64,000 nt of DNA from Arenibacter sp. F26102 (GTDB lineage: Bacteria > Bacteroidota > Bacteroidia > Flavobacteriales > Flavobacteriaceae). Shown piece after piece: positions 60,645 to 64,000 of this stretch. Position numbers and translations under genes: made by a program. Within the stretch, counting starts at the first letter, position 1. Each line of letters begins with the position of its first letter. The stretch covers positions 57,115 through 121,114 of the forward strand of contig NZ_JALKBC010000013.1 in the NCBI RefSeq assembly GCF_023015865.1, read 5' to 3'. Under the pieces are notes generated by a model, which saw nothing but the letters and a program-made list of their open reading frames with translations, was not told where the DNA came from and ran no database searches.

Positions 60645-62954
60645 TTATTTCCCGTTGATCTTCTCTTTGAAAAGTTCGAAGTTGGATTTAACCTCCTTCA
60701 TTGGCCATGAATTATTGGTGGTATCTATATCTGCCGTTTCCGCTTTTGGATCCACTTCGATCCCTACCAACTCCTTGCCAGAGGCAATGACACGTTTTAC
60801 CTCCTTATCATTTTTTCTCCATATTTCCGGAGGATAGGTAATATTTTCCTTGGAACCATCCGCATAGGTATATTCTACGATCAAGGGCATAGGAATTCCT
60901 CCAGGCTTGTTAAAAGTAATCTCATAGAAATATTTTGGCTCTACCACGGCACTGCGTTCTGCAGCCGACATATTGTCCATCATGAACTCCTTTAGACTTT
61001 TAGAATTTTCCGAAGGCGCTTTTCCTTTTAAGTTGGGTTCAAAATCTTCACTTTCCTCTTCTGCCAAAAAGACCAATGGTGGCAAATCCTCTTCTTTGAT
61101 ATTCCTTTCCGCCATTAACGCACGCATTTGCTTGGTAGGCTTATCCGAAACATAATATTTTTTAACTCCCTTTACACCTATATCCACGTAATCCGTAGTA
61201 TAGAACCAACTTCTCCAGTACCAATCCAGGTCTACTGCAGAAGCATCCTCCATAGTCCTAAAGAAATCTTCTGGGGACGGATGTTTAAACATCCATCGTT
61301 GGGCATAGGTCTTAAATGCATGATCGAACAATTCCCTACCCATAACCGTCTCCCTAAGAATATTTAGGGCAGTTGCCGGTTTTCCATAGGCATTGTTACC
61401 CAATTGGTGCACATTCTCCGGATTGGACATAATTGGTGCTATGGTACTTTGATCTCCGGACATATAAGGTATGATCTTCGTAGGCTCCCCTCTACCAGAT
61501 GGGTATTTACTATTTGGCGCTATTGCTTCGGGATAGGCTACCCCAAATTCCTGTTCGGCCATATACTGCATAAAAGTATCCAAACCTTCATCCATCCAAC
61601 CCCATTGGCGTTCATCGGAATTTACGATCATGGGGAAAAAGTTATGTCCCACCTCATGGATAATTACAGAAATCATTCCGTATTTTACCCTATCCGAATA
61701 AGTGCCATCCTCGTTGGGTCTTCCGTAATTCCAGCAGATCATAGGGTATTCCATTCCCTGATTTTTGGCATGTACCGATATTGCTTTAGGATAGGGATAA
61801 TCAAAAGTCTTATCGGAATAGGACCTTAAGGTATGCGCTACGGCCTTGGTGGAATACTCCTCCCATAACGGATTTCCCTCCTTGGGATACATGGAAATTG
61901 CCATAACATCCCTGTTCCCTACTTTCACGGCCTGCATGTCATAAATAAACTTACGCGATGTTGCAAAACCAAAATCCCTAACATTTTCTGCTTTCAGCTT
62001 CCACGTTTTCTTCTTTTCAGAAAATCCCTTTTCGGCCTCTTCGGCTTCGGCCTGACTCACTATGATCACAGGTTTGTCATAAGATTTCTTTGCCTTTTCA
62101 TATCGCTTTATCATTTCCTTGGAAAAAACCTCCTTTATATTCTGAAGCTCTCCGGTACCATCCAAAATATGATCGGCAGGAACAGTTATATTAACCTCGT
62201 AATTTCCAAAGGGAAGGGCAAATTCTCCACTGCCCCAGAACTGATGGTTCTGCCATCCTTCTATATCGCTATAGACGGCCATTCTAGGAAAAAATTGAGC
62301 TATAACATAAGCCCTATTTCCATCCTTCGGAAAATACTCATATCCCGAGCGGGCCCTATTTACAGTGTGGTCTGGAATATTGTACCACCATTTTATAGAA
62401 AACGAAACCTGTCCCTTACTTTTTAAAACTTGGGGAAGATCTATCCGCATCATAGTCTGGTTAATCGTGTATGGCAAGGCTTTACCGTTGGCATCCCGGA
62501 CATATTCTATATTGAATCCACCATCAAAGGTAGCTGTCATATATTTTTTGGCAAATCCGGCAACCGGCTCGGCCAAGGCTACTCCTTCACTATCGCGCAA
62601 GGGCGATTTGGAGCTTTTGGAACGTACGTTCTGATCTAACTGTACCCACAAAAATGTAAGGTCATCCGGTGAATTATTGGTATAGGTTATGGTTTCCGAA
62701 CCATAAATTTTGGTGTTTTTATCATCTAGCTCAATATCCATCTTATAATCTGCCTGTTGCTGATAATAATCCGGTCCAGGTGCTCCTGAAGCTGACCTAT
62801 AAGTGTTCGGGGTAGCAAATTCTTCATAAAGTTGCTTAAATTTACTTTGGTTAAGGTGTCCTGGCTCCCTTTCCTCTTTTACTTCATCCTGGGCAACGGC
62901 AAGAGCCGCAAAAAGGAACAATACCGAAGCAAAAACATGTTTCATTCTACTCAT
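60645..62954 (-). CDS. M1-family metallopeptidase
   Basis: 769 residues if started at ATG 62954; the ATG at 62945 (MKHVFASVLFLFAALAVAQ) gives the cleanest signal peptide. Aminopeptidase N-like: substrate motif NQGMEYPMICW (GAMEN equivalent, about 402), zinc site VIIHEVGHNFFPM (HEVGH, about 435) and the distal Glu in WGWMDEGLDTF. N-terminal beta-sandwich and a C-terminal ~150-residue extension. Probably a periplasmic peptidase. The upstream DUF6702 gene is its usual neighbour in Flavobacteriia. Confidence 0.9.
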   Translation of the reverse strand: MSRMKHVFASVLFLFAALAVAQDEVKEEREPGHLNQSKFKQLYEEFATPNTYRSASGAPGPDYYQQQADYKMDIELDDKNTKIYGSETITYTNNSPDDLTFLWVQLDQNVRSKSSKSPLRDSEGVALAEPVAGFAKKYMTATFDGGFNIEYVRDANGKALPYTINQTMMRIDLPQVLKSKGQVSFSIKWWYNIPDHTVNRARSGYEYFPKDGNRAYVIAQFFPRMAVYSDIEGWQNHQFWGSGEFALPFGNYEVNITVPADHILDGTGELQNIKEVFSKEMIKRYEKAKKSYDKPVIIVSQAEAEEAEKGFSEKKKTWKLKAENVRDFGFATSRKFIYDMQAVKVGNRDVMAISMYPKEGNPLWEEYSTKAVAHTLRSYSDKTFDYPYPKAISVHAKNQGMEYPMICWNYGRPNEDGTYSDRVKYGMISVIIHEVGHNFFPMIVNSDERQWGWMDEGLDTFMQYMAEQEFGVAYPEAIAPNSKYPSGRGEPTKIIPYMSGDQSTIAPIMSNPENVHQLGNNAYGKPATALNILRETVMGRELFDHAFKTYAQRWMFKHPSPEDFFRTMEDASAVDLDWYWRSWFYTTDYVDIGVKGVKKYYVSDKPTKQMRALMAERNIKEEDLPPLVFLAEEESEDFEPNLKGKAPSENSKSLKEFMMDNMSAAERSAVVEPKYFYEITFNKPGGIPMPLIVEYTYADGSKENITYPPEIWRKNDKEVKRVIASGKELVGIEVDPKAETADIDTTNNSWPMKEVKSNFELFKEKINGK

Positions 62955-63015
62955 ATTTGAAATTGATTTTTTAGCGCGGGAATTTAACAATTATATAATA
63001 GATTGTTATTAATTA

Positions 63016-63522
63016 CTATAAGTTTAACATACCTTTATTATTCTCCCGGATAAGTACGAAACTCTTTTTCTGTCCCTTAAGTTTAAGGTGGACCACATTT
63101 TTCTGTTCCTCATAAATATCCATTAATACTTCGTTCTGCACGGAAATAGTAATAATGGAATTGATATCAATTTTGGGAATTTCCAGAAAACTGACCATTA
63201 TATCATTTTCGTATTTTTTTCCCAGAAAGTTATAGGCCACATTCTTCCCGTTGATCTCAACGGCAAACTTGGCCTTTATGTATTTTTCTATATATTCATT
63301 GGCCACGGAAGACTCGTCCTTGGTGGCCAGATCACTCTTAAGGTCATAGCGTTCCAACAGCAATTTATCCATATCATCGATAAAAATCCTGGTGGTAATC
63401 TGCAGTGCCCTGTCTTTATTAGAATATTCAATACTGGTTACACTTAAGTAAAATTTATGCGCTACCGTGAAAGCCAATAGCGGCAACAACAGTATTAAAA
63501 AGGTCTTTTTTAGATATTGCAT
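63016..63522 (-). CDS. DUF6702 family secreted protein
   Basis: 168 residues from the ATG at 63522 (MQYLKKTFLILLLPLLAFTV); the frame opens further upstream but that part is not signal-like. Conserved pattern HKFYLSVTSIEYSNKDRALQ and TRIFIDDMDKLLLERYDL. The family is found beside M1 metallopeptidase genes in Bacteroidota, hinting at a shared envelope role. Function unknown. 62 bp upstream of the M1 gene, same strand, probably co-transcribed. Confidence 0.8.
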   Translation of the reverse strand: MQYLKKTFLILLLPLLAFTVAHKFYLSVTSIEYSNKDRALQITTRIFIDDMDKLLLERYDLKSDLATKDESSVANEYIEKYIKAKFAVEINGKNVAYNFLGKKYENDIMVSFLEIPKIDINSIITISVQNEVLMDIYEEQKNVVHLKLKGQKKSFVLIRENNKGMLNL

Positions 63523-63623
63523 ATTATTTTTATCACATTTTATTGAACAATCATTGTGCCGTTTTTTTGAACCTTCGTTCATAATTTTAGTTTTACATTA
63601 TAATGTGGTCAATTTATGTCAGG

Positions 63624-63719
63624 GACGTTCCCATCGTCACTTCGAGTGGTTTTATGGAGCAGAGCGAAATAAAATTGTATCGAGAAGCTGTTCTCGATAC
63701 AAAATGCCCACTGGCATTT
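63624..63719. repeat. String of hairpins beside the IS110 transposase (REP-like element or structured RNA)
   Basis: Four successive stems: GACG/CGTC (63624-63638), CACT-TCG-AGTG (63638-63648), TTGTATCGAGAA-GCTG-TTCTCGATACAA (63675-63702, perfect 12-bp arms) and AAATGCC-CACT-GGCATTT (63702-63719, perfect 7-bp arms). The CACTTCGAGTG and TCTCGATAC words resemble interspersed palindromic repeats of flavobacterial genomes. Confidence 0.6.
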
Positions 63720-63750
63720 CACTACCATTGACGTCTATCACAGAAAGCTG

Positions 63751-64000
63751 TTAATCAACACTTTGCATTTTCAATGGAATTGTCTCCAACCCTAGTTCTT
63801 GTGCCATTCTGGTTACTGCCCTTTGTTTGTTCAGGAGCATTTTCTCTTGGTATTTATGGATTCCATTCTCTACATACTCCAGTCCTTTTACAAACAATTT
63901 CCAGTACAGTTCGGCCAATTTCCTGGCCACTGCCTTTATGGCCACCAATCCTCCCTTTTTGGCCCGTATCTTTCTACCGAAAGCGCCCAATGCAATGTGC
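63751..64000 (-). mobile_element. IS110-family transposase, C-terminal fragment (continues past the right edge)
   Basis: The minus frame is open to the window edge and ends at TAA 63753-63751. About 83 residues are visible. The stretch IALGAFGRKIRAKKGGLVAI, then KAVARKLAELYWKLFVKGLE, matches the C-terminal end of IS110/IS116/IS902 (DEDD-type N-terminus, Transposase_20 C-terminus) proteins. The catalytic parts lie outside the window, so integrity cannot be judged. IS110 elements move by recombination guided by a bridge RNA encoded in a non-coding end; the downstream ~130 bp here are rich in hairpins. Confidence 0.8.

Noticed and set aside
1..64000. tRNA or rRNA genes
   Set aside because: I looked through the intergenic spacers for the GGTTCRANNC T-loop with a matching acceptor stem and for rRNA motifs and found none; a covariance-model search would settle it.

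Overview
The window is chromosomal DNA from a member of the Bacteroidota, most likely a marine Flavobacteriaceae (inference). The signs are: low GC, weak Shine-Dalgarno sequences, repeated promoter -7 elements of the TAnnTTTG type (several with a TTG about 19-21 bp upstream), the Bacteroidota-type small ribosomal protein THX, flavobacterial gene pairings (M1 peptidase with DUF6702, ftsH-LUD-cdsA-psd), many lipoproteins, and a kynurenine route to NAD. Most of the window is ordinary core genome, densely packed.

Layout. 0-6.6 kb: partial pyruvate carboxylase, ribosomal protein THX, a lipoprotein, yaaA, a PASTA protein with rluD, ddl and coaD. 6.8-11 kb: a multi-PAS histidine kinase overlapping its response regulator, then an M14 peptidase. 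11-18.3 kb: Nudix and pyrE (divergent, almost touching), a START-like protein, birA, and the run rsfS-ftsH-LUD-cdsA-psd-ACBP that links ribosome silencing, membrane proteolysis and phospholipid synthesis. 18.3-23.6 kb: an integral-membrane sterol-desaturase-like protein, a decayed haloperoxidase tail, a DoxX-like gene with an in-frame stop, an unusual zinc-knuckle SDR, a secreted unknown and a HopJ-family protein.

23.6-32.5 kb is the main accessory block. It is an eight-gene minus-strand cluster headed by a LacI regulator and followed by DUF6807, two Tat-exported Gfo/Idh/MocA oxidoreductases, a DUF1080 (3-keto-glycoside hydrolase-type) lipoprotein, an exported NagA-like deacetylase, an Nramp-fold transporter lacking the metal-binding motifs, and a NagB-like enzyme. 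Two matching palindromes, one overlapping the -7 element, lie upstream of lacI. I read this as a candidate periplasmic 3-keto pathway for an amino-sugar glycoside, with uptake of the released sugar by a repurposed Nramp carrier. The parts are visible in the sequence; the pathway is inference.

32.6-57.9 kb: a CDP-alcohol phosphatidyltransferase, a cytosolic Gfo/Idh/MocA protein behind valS with a long inverted repeat at its start codon, a DUF1573 protein, a retropepsin-PDZ protein, an aminotransferase with murB, two ECF sigma factors (one with an anti-sigma factor), lipA, gap, a hybrid TPR kinase, lpxK, NIF3, a CT398-like coiled-coil protein without its zinc cysteines, kmo, a clpP, and kynU with an MFS transporter and an acetyltransferase.

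58.6-59.5 kb holds 3.7 tandem copies of a 244-245 bp G/C-run-rich non-coding unit, which runs into the 3' end of a PAP2 phosphatase gene. After tatA, an M1 peptidase and a DUF6702 protein, the window ends in the C-terminus of an IS110-family transposase flanked by a string of hairpins that resembles a REP-like element or a structured RNA.
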